DNA of 64,000 nucleotides from Tannerellaceae bacterium (GTDB lineage Bacteria; Bacteroidota; Bacteroidia; Bacteroidales; Tannerellaceae): NCBI GenBank assembly GCA_021201295.1, contig JAJQFE010000016.1, positions 1 to 64,000 of the forward strand, read 5' to 3'. Shown piece by piece: positions 39,310 to 49,435 of this stretch (position 1 is its first letter; each line of letters starts with the position of its first letter). The notes under the pieces were generated by a model. It saw only the letters and a program-made list of their open reading frames with translations, ran no database searches and was not told where the DNA came from. The position numbers and the translations under genes were made by a program.

Positions 39310-40572
39310 TTAATATTCTCTGATCGCAGCAATACCGGGAAGTGTTTTTCCTTCGATAGCTTCCAGTAGGGCACCGCCACCTGTAGACACATACGAAACC
39401 TGGTCAGCAATACCAAATTTGTTTACACAGGCTACGGAATCACCACCTCCGACTAAAGAGAAAGCACCGTTTTTAGTAGCTTCCACAACAGCTTCACCTA
39501 CTGAGCGTGAACCATGCGTAAAGTTATCAAATTCAAATACACCGGTAGGACCATTCCAAAGGATCGTTTTTGAATTTTTGATGACTTCAGCATAAATTTT
39601 TTCAGTTTCAGGACCGATGTCTAAACCTTCCCAGCCGTCAGGAATCTGATCCACCGGGCAGAATTTAGTGTTGGCATCGTTACTGAATGAATCAGCGATC
39701 TTGGCATCTACTGCTAACACTAAATTGACACCTTTCTCTTTCGCTTTTTCAATCAGGTCAAGTGCCAGTTCCAGTTTGTCATCTTCACAGATAGAGTTAC
39801 TGATCTTGCCACCTTTTGCTTTGGTAAAGGTGTAAGTCATACCTCCGGTGATAATCAGGTTATCTACCTTACTTAATAAGTTCTCAATGATATCAATCTT
39901 GGAAGAAACCTTAGAACCACCCATAATAGCCGTGAACGGACGATTGATGTCAGTCATTACTTTTTCAACCGCTTTTACCTCTTTTTCCATCAGGTAACCG
40001 AACATTTTGTTGTTTGTGTCAAAATATTTAGCGATCAATGCAGTAGAAGCATGCGCACGGTGAGCAGTACCGAATGCGTCATTCACATAACAATCCGCAT
40101 ACGAAGCTAATTTTTTAGTGAATTCTTTCTGGCTTTCTTTGATAGCCTTTTTAGCAGCCGCTTTTTCTTCATCCGATGCATCAGCAGCTAGTCCTCTGGG
40201 CTTGCCTTCTTCCTCAGCATAGAAACGTAGGTTTTCCAGCAATAACACTTCTCCCGATTGTAAAGCAGCCGCTTTGATAGCTGCTTCTTCCCCTACACAG
40301 TCGTTTGCAAACTGCACGTCAACGCCTAACAACTCAGAAACACGGCCTATGATATGTTTCAAAGAGAACTTTTCATCTACACCTTTCGGACGACCTAAAT
40401 GGGAACCGATGATCGGACTACCGCCATCCGCCAGTATTTTTTTCAAAGTTGGAAGAGCAGCACGGATACGAGTGTCGTCTGTGATGTTGAAGTTTTCGTC
40501 CAATGGAACGTTGAAGTCAACTCTTACAAATGCCTTTTTGCCGGCAAAATTGAATTTGTCAATCGTTTGCAT
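39310..40572 (-). CDS. pgk: Phosphoglycerate kinase
   Basis: The 420-residue glycolytic enzyme interconverts 1,3-bisphosphoglycerate and 3-phosphoglycerate with ATP synthesis. Landmarks: [38 protein letters not shown] and WNGPTGVFE, and the C-terminal [13 protein letters not shown]. The sequence is intact, with its own promoter upstream. Confidence 0.98.
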   Translation of the reverse strand: MQTIDKFNFAGKKAFVRVDFNVPLDENFNITDDTRIRAALPTLKKILADGGSPIIGSHLGRPKGVDEKFSLKHIIGRVSELLGVDVQFANDCVGEEAAIKAAALQSGEVLLLENLRFYAEEEGKPRGLAADASDEEKAAAKKAIKESQKEFTKKLASYADCYVNDAFGTAHRAHASTALIAKYFDTNNKMFGYLMEKEVKAVEKVMTDINRPFTAIMGGSKVSSKIDIIENLLSKVDNLIITGGMTYTFTKAKGGKISNSICEDDKLELALDLIEKAKEKGVNLVLAVDAKIADSFSNDANTKFCPVDQIPDGWEGLDIGPETEKIYAEVIKNSKTILWNGPTGVFEFDNFTHGSRSVGEAVVEATKNGAFSLVGGGDSVACVNKFGIADQVSYVSTGGGALLEAIEGKTLPGIAAIREY

Positions 40573-40618
40573 AACTTTTATAATTAGATTTGTAGTAAAA
40601 TATCACCTATAAACGTTG

Positions 40619-40626
40619 CAAACTTA
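40619..40626 (-). promoter_or_regulatory. Promoter -7 element for pgk
   Basis: On the minus strand TAAGTTTG matches TAnnTTTG, 46 bp before the start. Confidence 0.55.
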
Positions 40627-40665
40627 CATAAAAATATTTTTATTTCCGTGGTAAGTTTTAATTAA

Positions 40666-41130
40666 TTATTCGGTTAATTTGAACCGCAACCGGAGCCTCT
40701 CTCCCTGGTAGTCATAGGTCAGTAATTTGAAGTGCCCGATCTCCGATGTATTCTCTACATGCGCACCGATACAGGCACAGGCATCATAGTCCCCGACACA
40801 GACAATCCGCAACGTCTCACTTACGTTTTCCGGCAGCTTGCTCAGGTCTACTATCCCTGCCGCTTCTTCCCGGGGCAGGAACCGGATCTCTACCAGCAAA
40901 TGCCGGTCAATCACCTCATTGACTTTCCGTTCTACTTCCGCCATCTGTTCCGCCGTAGGTTCCTGGGCAAGCATATAGTCACATTTGGATTTTTTCCGTT
41001 CAATGTGGGCATTCATGGAACGGGGACAACCAAACATACGGACCATGGTCTGGTTTAAAATATGCTCCGCCGTATGCATCGGAGGATATTCTTGTTTGTT
41101 ATGTTCATTCAGCAGGATTTTTTCTTCCAT
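40666..41130 (-). CDS. AlaX-like tRNA editing (alanyl-tRNA SAD domain) protein
   Basis: From the ATG at 41130 the protein has 154 residues; a longer frame adds 33 residues without family similarity and would include the putative promoter. It carries the zinc-binding pattern of the AlaRS second additional domain: HTAEHILNQT (HxxxH) and CACIGAHV (CxxxH). Free-standing AlaX proteins hydrolyse mischarged Ser- or Gly-tRNA(Ala). It is divergent from panB. Confidence 0.85.
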   Translation of the reverse strand: MEEKILLNEHNKQEYPPMHTAEHILNQTMVRMFGCPRSMNAHIERKKSKCDYMLAQEPTAEQMAEVERKVNEVIDRHLLVEIRFLPREEAAGIVDLSKLPENVSETLRIVCVGDYDACACIGAHVENTSEIGHFKLLTYDYQGERLRLRFKLTE

Positions 41131-41165
41131 ACATCGCGATTTTTTTAAGTGAATACATCCACAGG

Positions 41166-41173
41166 CAAAGATA
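41166..41173 (-). promoter_or_regulatory. Promoter -7 element for the AlaX-like gene
   Basis: On the minus strand TATCTTTG matches TAnnTTTG, 35 bp upstream of the preferred start. Confidence 0.5.
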
Positions 41174-41208
41174 TTGAAATCTGAATGAAAACAGAGTAAA
41201 CTTTTCCA

Positions 41209-41216
41209 TACCTTTG
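41209..41216 (+). promoter_or_regulatory. Promoter -7 element for panB
   Basis: TACCTTTG matches TAnnTTTG, 28 bp before the panB ATG. Confidence 0.55.
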
Positions 41217-41244
41217 CGTCTGAAATCATAAAATAAAAAACAGT

Positions 41245-42066
41245 ATGTCAGTTGTACAATCAGACAATAACAGAAAAGTGACCACACACCGCCTGATAGA
41301 AATGAAGAAAAGAGGGGAGAAGATCTCTATGCTTACTGCATATGACTATTCTATGGCCTCCATCATTGACCAGGCCGGGATGGATGTAATCCTGGTAGGA
41401 GATTCAGCATCCAATGTCATGGCCGGAAATGTAACCACCTTACCTATGACCCTGGAGCAAATGATCTATCACGGGCAATCCGTGACCAAAGCCGTCAAAA
41501 GAGCCCTGGTTGTGGTGGATCTTCCTTTCGGAACCTATCAGGGAAATTCGAAACAGGCACTGGCATCTGCGATCCGTGTGATGAAAGAGGCCAACGCCGA
41601 AGCGATTAAATTAGAAGGAGGAGCAGAGATCCGGAAATCCGTTGAACGGATCTTATCGGCCGGTATTCCCGTCATGGGACATTTAGGGTTAACTCCGCAA
41701 TCCATCAATAAATTCAGAACCTATACGGTTCGTGCCAAAGAAGAAGCAGAAGCCAGGAAACTCATAGAAGATGCCCATCTGTTAGAAGAGATCGGCTGCT
41801 TTGGGGTGGTGATTGAGAAAGTACCTGCTACCTTAGCCGGACAGATTGCCTCAGAGCTGACCATTCCGGTTATAGGGATCGGTGCAGGCGGGTACGTAGA
41901 CGGGCAGGTGCTGGTGATGCATGATATGTTAGGGATCAATAAAGAGTTCTTCCCACGCTTCCTCCGAAGATATGCCAACCTGCATGATGAGATCACACAG
42001 GCTGTGCAACATTATATCCGGGATGTCAAATCCCGGGATTTCCCGAATGAAAAGGAACAGTATTAA
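41245..42066 (+). CDS. panB: 3-methyl-2-oxobutanoate hydroxymethyltransferase
   Basis: The 273-residue enzyme adds a hydroxymethyl group from methylene-tetrahydrofolate to 2-oxoisovalerate, making ketopantoate for pantothenate and CoA. The Mg-binding motif [33 protein letters not shown] and [18 protein letters not shown] are all present. Its stop codon abuts the stop of the convergent PHP gene. Confidence 0.97.
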   Translation: MSVVQSDNNRKVTTHRLIEMKKRGEKISMLTAYDYSMASIIDQAGMDVILVGDSASNVMAGNVTTLPMTLEQMIYHGQSVTKAVKRALVVVDLPFGTYQGNSKQALASAIRVMKEANAEAIKLEGGAEIRKSVERILSAGIPVMGHLGLTPQSINKFRTYTVRAKEEAEARKLIEDAHLLEEIGCFGVVIEKVPATLAGQIASELTIPVIGIGAGGYVDGQVLVMHDMLGINKEFFPRFLRRYANLHDEITQAVQHYIRDVKSRDFPNEKEQY

Positions 42067-42915
42067 TTAGGAAAGAGGTACATCCTCCCACTGCCCGTTG
42101 ACCAGTTCACGGGTCGTACGGAAACCAGCCTCTTTCAGCAGGATAAACGCTTCTTTCCGGCCATCATTCACCAGGCCCGGGAAGTGGCAATCCGAGTTAA
42201 CCAATACCGGGATTCCCAGCTCTTTCAGGAGAGGCAGGAATTGCAGGTGGGGAAACGTCTGCTTTTTCCGGGACATATTCTTTGTATTGATCTCCACCAT
42301 CAAGCCTTTTTCAGCAATCAATTACAGTAAGTCCCTGAACGGTTGCAGATACCAGTCCACCTCCAGCGAAAAGATCTCATAACGGCTGCAGTTCATATAC
42401 ACCTTGTCTATATGTCCTACGATATCCATCCCTCCGGCCTCTACCATGTGCATCCCGGAATCAAAATAGTGCCTGACTAAATTTCGTACATCCCCTTCAA
42501 AATGCTGCTCAATCCCTTCACGCATATCTGCAAACCGGCCGTCAATACAAACCATATTTTCTTCTGACAATAGCGGAGAAACCGGTAAGAAATGAATAGA
42601 GCCGATCCGGTAATCCAAAGGTAGTTCCCGGAAATAGGAGATAGAGGGATGATAAGTTTCATCCAGGTAGTCGATCTCCATGCCGGTATAAATTTCTATC
42701 TGTCCTTTGTATTTCTCTTTCAGGCGACTGATCTCTGCCAGATATTCAGGAACATCTGCAGCCGACATATTCCAGAACGTTTCAAAAGGCAGGGGAGCAT
42801 GTGAAGAAAACCCATAGGCACGAAACCCTTTGGCAAGCGCAAATTTAATGAAATCCTCCGGCCCACTCCGTCCGTCACAAAACGTGCAATGACTGTGGTA
42901 GTTACTTAAATGCAT
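42067..42915 (-). pseudogene. PHP-family histidinol-phosphatase-like enzyme, one nonsense codon
   Basis: The full frame of 282 codons has the PHP metal motifs: SNYHSHCTFCDGR at the start, FSSHAPLP, EIDYLDE, IGSIHFLP, DIVGHIDKV and, near the end, LVNSDCHFPG. Family members are histidinol phosphatases (HisK type, histidine synthesis) or other phosphoesterases. A TAA at 42322-42324 interrupts it after FRDLL; a CAA (Gln) or GAA codon is the probable ancestor, and the same frame continues in conserved sequence (LIAEKGLMVEINTKN). Loss would remove the last metal ligand. Confidence 0.75.
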
Positions 42916-42942
42916 ATGTTTTTATAATAGTAGTTAACTACT

Positions 42943-44133
42943 TTATTTAATTACTTCCAATTCTTTTCCCACTTTGATAAAAGCGGCGATGGCTTTATCT
43001 AAGTGGGCGGTTTCATGTCCGGCAGAAAGCTGGACGCGGATGCGCGCCTGTTCTTCCGGTACCACCGGGTAATAAAAACCGGTCACATAAATGCCCTCTT
43101 CCTGCATGCGTGCGGCAAAATCCTGCGATAGTTTGGCATCATATAACATCACGGCACAAATAGCCGACTGGGTTGGTTTGATATCAAATCCGGCAGCGAC
43201 CATCTTCTCGCAGAAATAGGAAACGTTATTCATTAATTTCGTATGCAGTGCATCACTTTCATTCAGGATCCGGAACATTTCCAGGCTTGCCCCCACAATG
43301 GCAGGGGCTAAGGAATTCGAGAACAGGTAGGGACGCGAACGCTGGCGCAGGAGATCGATGATCTCCTTCTTTCCTGTCGTGAATCCTCCCATCGCACCCC
43401 CGAAAGCTTTTCCTAAGGTCCCGGTGAAAATATCGATTCGGCCGTAACAATCAAACTGTTCTGCCACACCCCGTCCGGTAGGACCTACCACTCCGGCAGA
43501 GTGGGATTCATCCACCATCACCAGCGCATCATATTTTTCTGCTAATTCACAGATCTTATCCATAGGGGCAACGTTCCCGTCCATAGAGAAAACCCCGTCG
43601 GTGGCAATGATACGGAAACGTTGTGCCTGTGCTTCCTGAAGGCATCTTTCCAGGTCAGCCATGTCTGCATTGGCATACCGGTACCGTTTTGCTTTACACA
43701 AACGGACACCATCGATAATGGAGGCATGGTTCAGCGCATCCGAGATGATTGCATCCTCTTCCGATAACAGTGGCTCAAATAATCCGCCGTTTGCATCGAA
43801 ACAGGCAGCATAGAGGATGGTATCTTCGGTTTTGAAATAACCGGAAATAGCAGCTTCTAATTGTTTATGAAGGTCTTGCGTCCCACAGATGAAACGTACG
43901 GAAGACATGCCGTAGCCGTGGGTATCCAGGGTCTTTTTAGCTGCTTCGATCAACCGTGGGTTGCCAGAGAGTCCCAGGTAGTTATTGGCACAGAAGTTTA
44001 ATACGTCCTCCCCATTGTTTACCCGGATATCCGCTTTCTGGGGAGTGGTGATGATCCGTTCTTTTTTATATAGGCCCGCTGTTTGAATGTTGGCCAGTTC
44101 TCCGGTTAAGAAGGCTTGAAATTTTCCGTACAT
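42943..44133 (-). CDS. kbl: Glycine C-acetyltransferase (2-amino-3-ketobutyrate CoA ligase)
   Basis: The 396-residue AOS-family PLP enzyme cleaves 2-amino-3-oxobutyrate with CoA to glycine and acetyl-CoA (threonine catabolism) or runs in reverse. It has CANNYLGLSGNPRL, DALNHASIIDG, VDESHSAGVVG and the Schiff-base Lys in GTLGKAFGGAMGG. These match Kbl better than serine palmitoyltransferase, its paralogue at 2.7-3.9 kb. A threonine dehydrogenase gene is not in the window. A CAAAGGTG (7 of 8 match on the minus strand) near 44190 may be its -7 element. Confidence 0.92.
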   Translation of the reverse strand: MYGKFQAFLTGELANIQTAGLYKKERIITTPQKADIRVNNGEDVLNFCANNYLGLSGNPRLIEAAKKTLDTHGYGMSSVRFICGTQDLHKQLEAAISGYFKTEDTILYAACFDANGGLFEPLLSEEDAIISDALNHASIIDGVRLCKAKRYRYANADMADLERCLQEAQAQRFRIIATDGVFSMDGNVAPMDKICELAEKYDALVMVDESHSAGVVGPTGRGVAEQFDCYGRIDIFTGTLGKAFGGAMGGFTTGKKEIIDLLRQRSRPYLFSNSLAPAIVGASLEMFRILNESDALHTKLMNNVSYFCEKMVAAGFDIKPTQSAICAVMLYDAKLSQDFAARMQEEGIYVTGFYYPVVPEEQARIRVQLSAGHETAHLDKAIAAFIKVGKELEVIK

Positions 44134-44404
44134 AATTATTTTGTTTTTTGTTAGTATAATGCTATGAAAGCCATGTTTTATTTGTCTTACAAAGGTGATA
44201 TTTTTTAGCGAATATTTTATTTTCCAATCGCAAAAACATGTGTAGTCCCCTGGCGTTTTATTTTATTTTCCTGCTAAGTGACAGGTAATCAAACAGATTC
44301 ATTTTGCTTTGGTTGCCGGATAACAGGAAAAGAAAATAAGAGAATAAACAACCACTCAAATCCGGAAATACAACCTCTTTTTTCTGAATGGATAACCACT
44401 AAAA

Positions 44405-44496
44405 TATGGGATCACATAGGTGATCCATTCGGATCACGCCTGTGATCCCATTGGCTCTCACGTGTGATCCCATGGGATCACGGCTGTGAACCCATA
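44405..44496. repeat. Four tandem 22-bp palindromic units
   Basis: Four 18-bp palindromes, each GGATCAC-N4-GTGATCC or a close variant, start at 44409, 44431, 44453 and 44475, separated by exactly 4 bp, giving a 22-bp period (two helical turns). Units 1 and 2 are perfect in the arms; units 3 and 4 have substitutions (GGCTCTC... and ...GTGAACC). The outer TATGGG and CCCATA make the whole array symmetric as well. It lies 55 bp after the copA stop and 270 bp before kbl. Confidence 0.92.
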
Positions 44497-44550
44497 AAAA
44501 ATAGCATAGGTCTGTAACAAATGTTGGTAGGGAACTGATCTTTTTTTTCC

Positions 44551-46770
44551 TTAGGATATCCATTTCAGGCGCAGGCTGTTCAGAACAACAGATACGGAAC
44601 TGAATGCCATGGCTGCACTTGCCAGCATCGGATTGAGCAGGATCCCGAAAGAAGGATAGAGGATACCTGCTGCAACAGGAATACCGATCAGGTTATAGAT
44701 AAAGGCCCAGAAGAGGTTCTGGCGGATCAGCTTCACCGTACTCCGGGAAATCCGGATGGCCTGGGGGAGTAAGGATAGATCTGAAGTAATGAGGGTGACC
44801 ATGGCTACATCCATGGCAATATCCGTGCCTTTTCCCATCGCAATGCTGACATCTGCCCGTGCCAGCGCCTGGGAGTCATTGATCCCGTCTCCCACCATCG
44901 CGACTGTTTTCCCTGCTGCCTGTAGGGCCATGATATAGTTTTCTTTTTCCTGTGGCAACACCTGTGCCTGGTAGTGCGTGATCCCTGTCTGGCCGGCTAC
45001 CGTAGCGGCTACCTGTGCGTTATCTCCGGTTAACATATGGACTTCGATTCCCTGTTTTTGCAGGGTACGGACTGCAGCAGGGGTGGTTCTTTTGATATGG
45101 TCTGTAATGGCGATAATGGCAAGCAGGCCGTTGGTGTCTCCGTAATAGACGACGCTTTTACATTCGCTTTCCCATTTTTTGGCTTTTTTCCGTAAGTCCT
45201 CAGGTATACCGATCCATGTTTCCTGTGCTAAAGCGAGGTTGCCTACCCAATAGGTGATTTCTCCTACCTGCATCCGGATCCCTTGCCCGGGAATGCTTTC
45301 GAATCCGGCCGGTTCAAAAGCGGTTGCTCCGGAATCTTCCAGCCAGCGGGTGATGGCGGATGCCAATGGATGTTCAGACCGTAGTTCGGCTGTATACAGG
45401 ATATCTAAGTAACACACATGAGGGTCTGTTTGCCAGCAGGAATCTGTCACTGCCGGGGTTCCTTCAGTCAGTGTCCCGGTTTTATCCAGGACAATGGTAT
45501 CTACCTGGCAGAGGTTTTCCAGTGCAAAGGCATCTTTGATCAGGATATGGTGGTCGGCTGCTTTACCGATCCCTACCATAATAGCGGTTGGAGTAGCTAA
45601 CCCCAGTGCGCAGGGACAGGCGATCACCAGGACAGAAACGGCTGTCAGGAAGGCATAGGGCAGATAGTTTTCGCCACCGATCAGCCACCAGCACAGGAAC
45701 GTAACCAGGGCAAGGACCAGGATGACCGGAACGAATACACCGCTGATCCTATCAACGATTCGTTGTACGGGGGCTTTGCTTCCCTGGGCCTGTTGTACCA
45801 TGTCAACAATATGTGCCAGTACGGTTTCTTTCCATACACTGGTTGCGGATAGTGTGAAGGCTCCTTTCTGGTTAATCGTTCCGGCTAATACTTTATCCCC
45901 GCGGATCTTTTCAACGGGTAGGGATTCTCCGCTGATCATGCTTTCATCGACTGCGGAAGTGCCTTCTGTCAGTATGCCGTCTACTGGGATTCTTTCTCCT
46001 GGACGGACCTGGATCAGGTCTCCGGCTTGTAACTCCCGGATAGGTACTTCTTTTTCTTTTCCTTCCCGGATCCGGCGGGCCGTTTTCGGTTGGAGTCCCA
46101 TCAGTCCCTGTATGGCGGAGGTGGTTCCCTGTCTGGCTTTTTCTTCTAAGAGTTTTCCTAACAGGACGAAGGCGATGATGATTCCGGCTGCTTCATAATA
46201 TACGTGTGGTTCTACGCCCCGGTCGAGCCAGAACTGAGGGTAGAAGGTGTTGAAGAGACTGAACAGGAAAGCAATCGAGGTGCTGACTGCCACTAACGTG
46301 TCCATATTGGGATGTCCCCGGAACGCATTCCGGAAGCCCTGGATATAAAAGTTTCTGCCGAAAAGGAACAGGATCAGTGCTGCTAAGACCAGCATGATCT
46401 GGTTGGCATAAGGAGCATGCATGAAGACCATCCCTAAAAAGAGGAGGGGGATTGCCAGGATCCAGGCGCCTATCGTATTTCTTTTGAGTGCCTGATAGCG
46501 TTGCCTGCTGTATTCTTCTTGCCGGATTTCCGGGTTTTCTTCTTCCAGGATCAGGTCATATCCGGCGTTCCGGACGGTCTGACGGATCTCTGGTAAAGAG
46601 ATAGTGTCGGGAGCAAAGGAAACTGTCAGGGTGTTGGTGGCAAAATTCACTGCTGCGCTCTGGACTCCGGTAAGGGACCGTACGGTCTGTTCCACATTAC
46701 CTGCACATACGGCACAGCTCATATCTAATACAGGAATTACTTTTGTAACCAAAGTATCTGCTTTTTTCAT
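44551..46770 (-). CDS. copA: Copper-translocating P1B-type ATPase
   Basis: The 739-residue pump exports Cu+ across the inner membrane. One N-terminal heavy-metal-binding domain has MSCAVCAG (CxxC). Eight membrane helices include the CPC ion pathway ([15 protein letters not shown]). The cytoplasmic domains have the TGES-like actuator motif ([10 protein letters not shown]), the phosphorylated Asp in DKTGTLTEG, the SEHPLA nucleotide motif, and [12 protein letters not shown]. No copper chaperone or regulator gene is adjacent. Its 3' side ends in a palindromic array. Confidence 0.97.
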   Translation of the reverse strand: MKKADTLVTKVIPVLDMSCAVCAGNVEQTVRSLTGVQSAAVNFATNTLTVSFAPDTISLPEIRQTVRNAGYDLILEEENPEIRQEEYSRQRYQALKRNTIGAWILAIPLLFLGMVFMHAPYANQIMLVLAALILFLFGRNFYIQGFRNAFRGHPNMDTLVAVSTSIAFLFSLFNTFYPQFWLDRGVEPHVYYEAAGIIIAFVLLGKLLEEKARQGTTSAIQGLMGLQPKTARRIREGKEKEVPIRELQAGDLIQVRPGERIPVDGILTEGTSAVDESMISGESLPVEKIRGDKVLAGTINQKGAFTLSATSVWKETVLAHIVDMVQQAQGSKAPVQRIVDRISGVFVPVILVLALVTFLCWWLIGGENYLPYAFLTAVSVLVIACPCALGLATPTAIMVGIGKAADHHILIKDAFALENLCQVDTIVLDKTGTLTEGTPAVTDSCWQTDPHVCYLDILYTAELRSEHPLASAITRWLEDSGATAFEPAGFESIPGQGIRMQVGEITYWVGNLALAQETWIGIPEDLRKKAKKWESECKSVVYYGDTNGLLAIIAITDHIKRTTPAAVRTLQKQGIEVHMLTGDNAQVAATVAGQTGITHYQAQVLPQEKENYIMALQAAGKTVAMVGDGINDSQALARADVSIAMGKGTDIAMDVAMVTLITSDLSLLPQAIRISRSTVKLIRQNLFWAFIYNLIGIPVAAGILYPSFGILLNPMLASAAMAFSSVSVVLNSLRLKWIS

Positions 46771-46917
46771 TTTGTCTGTGATATTAACGGATATAGTTTA
46801 AATAAAACAATTCTTTAGATAAATTTGTTTTTATCAGTTAAGCTGGAATCCAGGTGGTAAGTGCAGACGGCTAAAATCTCCTTGGGGGGTAAAGATAAAT
46901 AATTCGCTACGTTTTTA

Positions 46918-46925
46918 TACCTTTG
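46918..46925 (+). promoter_or_regulatory. Promoter -7 element for uvrD
   Basis: TACCTTTG matches TAnnTTTG. A TTG at 46923 that could extend the reading frame falls inside it, so translation must start later, at the GTG at 46947. Confidence 0.6.
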
Positions 46926-46946
46926 TCTTTCAAAAATGTAGAACAA

Positions 46947-49268
46947 GTGGAGGAGTTTTTAAGTCAACTGAATGAAAGTCAACGGGAAGCGGTTACTTAC
47001 TGTGATGGTCCTGAACTGATTATTGCCGGAGCCGGTTCCGGAAAAACCAGGGTGTTGACTTATAAGATCGCTTATTTGCTGGAAATGGGGCTGGCTCCTT
47101 ACAGCATCTTAGCCTTAACGTTTACCAATAAGGCGGCCCGTGAAATGAAGGAGCGGATCGCTGCGGTGGCGGGTGCTGACAAATCCCGCCGTCTGTGGAT
47201 GGGTACGTTCCACTCCATTTTTTCCCGTATCCTGCGGAATGAAGCGGAGCATATCGGGTATACTTCCAATTTTACCATTTATGACTCTTCGGATTCCAAA
47301 AACCTGATCAAGGCGATCATTAAGGAGATGCAACTGGATGATAAGGTGTATCATCCGGGTATGATCCAGAGCCGTATCTCCAATGCCAAGAATGCATTGG
47401 TTACCTGGCAAGCCTATGAACAGAATAAGGAGTTGATTGAAAATGACCAGCATGCTAAAGTGCCCTTGCTCCGGGAGATCTATAAGCGATACCAGAACCG
47501 TTGCCTGCAGGCCGGGGCTATGGATTTCGATGACTTGTTGCTACAAACCAATATTTTATTCCGGGACCATCCGGAGATCCTTGAAAAATATAGTACTTTT
47601 TTTCGGTATATTCTGGTGGATGAGTATCAGGATACCAATTTTGCCCAGCATCTGATCGTACAACGGTTAGCCGAAAAACATGGGCAGATCTGTGTGGTAG
47701 GAGATGATGCACAGAGTATTTATTCATTCCGGGGGGCTAATATTGATAATATACTGCAGTTTAAGAATATTTATCCGAATTGCCGTATTTTTAAACTGGA
47801 GCGGAATTACCGTTCGACTCAGAATATTGTGAATGCGGCTAACAGCCTGATCCATAAGAATAAGGAGCAGATTCAGAAAACGATTTATTCGGAGAAAGAG
47901 GAGGGTAGTAAGGTGACACTTTCCGGCACTTATTCTGATTATGAAGAGGGGTATGCCATTGCTTCCCGGATCCATGAGATGCGGATGGGGCAACAGCATT
48001 ATGCTTTCTCTGATTTTGCGGTTTTATACCGTACGAATGCCCAGTCGCGTATCCTGGAAGAGGCTCTTCGCAAACGGAATATTCCGTACAGGATCTATGG
48101 CGGGCTTTCTTTCTACCAGCGTAAGGAGATTAAAGATGTGATTGCTTACCTGAGGCTGATCATTAATCCGGATGATGAGGAGGCGCTTAAACGGGTAATT
48201 AATTGTCCGGCCCGGGGTATCGGGGACACGACTCTGAAGAAAATCGTTGCGGCTGCTTCCGAATATCATGTCAGCCTATGGAAAGTGATGAATGATCCGG
48301 TAGGGTATCATTTGCCTATCAATAGTGGTACGGCAAAAAAGATCCAGGCTTTCCGGGAACTGATCCTTTCATTTATTGAAGAGAATACCAAACTTCCGGC
48401 TGAGGAGATTGCGACGTTGGTGGTGAAGCAGAGTGGGATCGTGAAAGAACTGTTCCAGGATCGTTCCATAGAAGGCATCAGTAAGCAGGAAAACCTGCAG
48501 GAATTATTAAGGGGTATTAGTGAATTTAGTGAAATTCGCCGGGAGGAAGGCAATGAAGAGGTCACGCTGGCGGACTTCTTATCGGAGGTCTCTTTGCTTA
48601 CGGATCAGGACAATGATAAGGATGAGAAAGCCAATAAGGTCACGTTAATGACGATCCATGCTGCGAAAGGGCTGGAGTTTAAGAATGTTTTTGTGGTGGG
48701 TCTGGAGGAAGACCTGTTCCCGTCACAGATGTCTAAGGATAATCCCCGGGCTATAGAAGAGGAAAGAAGGCTGTTTTATGTGGCTATTACCCGGGCGGAA
48801 GAAAACTGTATGCTGACGTATGCAAAGAACCGTTTCAGGAATGGGCAGAGTAATATCTGTTCTCCCAGCCGTTTCCTGCGGGATATTGATCCCCGTTTCC
48901 TTTCTTCGGATACGCCTGCGGATGCCTTTGAAACGGCTCGTGAATCTTTCCGCCGTCCGGCTTTTACTTCTCCTATGCAGCAATCCAGGGTGGATGTATT
49001 TCCTTCTCCTGCAGACCAGAATAAAGAGCCATCTTCCAAAGGATTAACCCGGCTGGAAACTGCTGTGGAAACCTCGCCGGCTCCTTCTGCCGGTAGTGAT
49101 CTTTCTGATTTAACAATAGGGGCCATCGTGCAGCATGACCGTTTTGGAAAAGGGGAAGTGATCGATATAGAGGGAAAGGGTAGTAATGCTAAAGCTACGG
49201 TTGCCTTCACTCATTTCGGCCAGAAACAGTTGCTGTTAAAGTTTGCCCGGTTGACTATCTTGGAGTAA
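46947..49268 (+). CDS. uvrD: UvrD/PcrA-type DNA helicase
   Basis: The 773-residue superfamily 1A helicase acts in nucleotide excision and mismatch repair and replication restart. Motifs: Q motif LNESQREAV, Walker A AGAGSGKT, Walker B LVDEYQDTN, motif III VGDDAQSIYSFRGA, motif IV RNYRSTQNI, motif V TIHAAKGLEF and motif VI YVAITRAEE. A C-terminal Tudor-like segment (IVQHDRFGKGEVIDIEGKG) is present as in PcrA. The GTG start at 46947 is preferred because the promoter element excludes the earlier TTG. Confidence 0.95.
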   Translation: MEEFLSQLNESQREAVTYCDGPELIIAGAGSGKTRVLTYKIAYLLEMGLAPYSILALTFTNKAAREMKERIAAVAGADKSRRLWMGTFHSIFSRILRNEAEHIGYTSNFTIYDSSDSKNLIKAIIKEMQLDDKVYHPGMIQSRISNAKNALVTWQAYEQNKELIENDQHAKVPLLREIYKRYQNRCLQAGAMDFDDLLLQTNILFRDHPEILEKYSTFFRYILVDEYQDTNFAQHLIVQRLAEKHGQICVVGDDAQSIYSFRGANIDNILQFKNIYPNCRIFKLERNYRSTQNIVNAANSLIHKNKEQIQKTIYSEKEEGSKVTLSGTYSDYEEGYAIASRIHEMRMGQQHYAFSDFAVLYRTNAQSRILEEALRKRNIPYRIYGGLSFYQRKEIKDVIAYLRLIINPDDEEALKRVINCPARGIGDTTLKKIVAAASEYHVSLWKVMNDPVGYHLPINSGTAKKIQAFRELILSFIEENTKLPAEEIATLVVKQSGIVKELFQDRSIEGISKQENLQELLRGISEFSEIRREEGNEEVTLADFLSEVSLLTDQDNDKDEKANKVTLMTIHAAKGLEFKNVFVVGLEEDLFPSQMSKDNPRAIEEERRLFYVAITRAEENCMLTYAKNRFRNGQSNICSPSRFLRDIDPRFLSSDTPADAFETARESFRRPAFTSPMQQSRVDVFPSPADQNKEPSSKGLTRLETAVETSPAPSAGSDLSDLTIGAIVQHDRFGKGEVIDIEGKGSNAKATVAFTHFGQKQLLLKFARLTILE

Positions 49269-49297
49269 TTCGGATCCGGAGATCCTCATACCCAGTG

Positions 49298-49320
49298 CTG
49301 CCGGATTGCAAATCCGGCAG
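49298..49320. repeat. 10-bp stem hairpin after uvrD
   Basis: CTGCCGGATT pairs exactly with AATCCGGCAG around a GCA loop, 30 bp after uvrD. There is no T-run. Confidence 0.6.
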
Positions 49321-49350
49321 GTCCAAAAATAGTCTATGACTAACTGTGGG

Positions 49351-49390
49351 ATGTATAGCCTGTGGGATATTCATCTTACAGGCTATACAT
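49351..49390. terminator. Terminator between uvrD and the MBL hydrolase
   Basis: ATGTATAGCCTGT pairs exactly with ACAGGCTATACAT (13 bp, 14-nt loop), followed by TTCTTTC. It lies between convergent genes. Confidence 0.75.
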
Positions 49391-49435
49391 TTCTTTCCTC
49401 CGGGAATTATTTTTATATGCTTTCCGGAAAGTTTT

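Noticed and set aside
44405-44496. Palindromic array as a CRISPR
   Set aside because: Spacers are only 4 bp and the repeats are the palindromes themselves; no cas genes are in the window.
49298-49320. Start of a REP-type repeat family
   Set aside because: A single perfect hairpin is seen here with no second copy that I recognised in the window.
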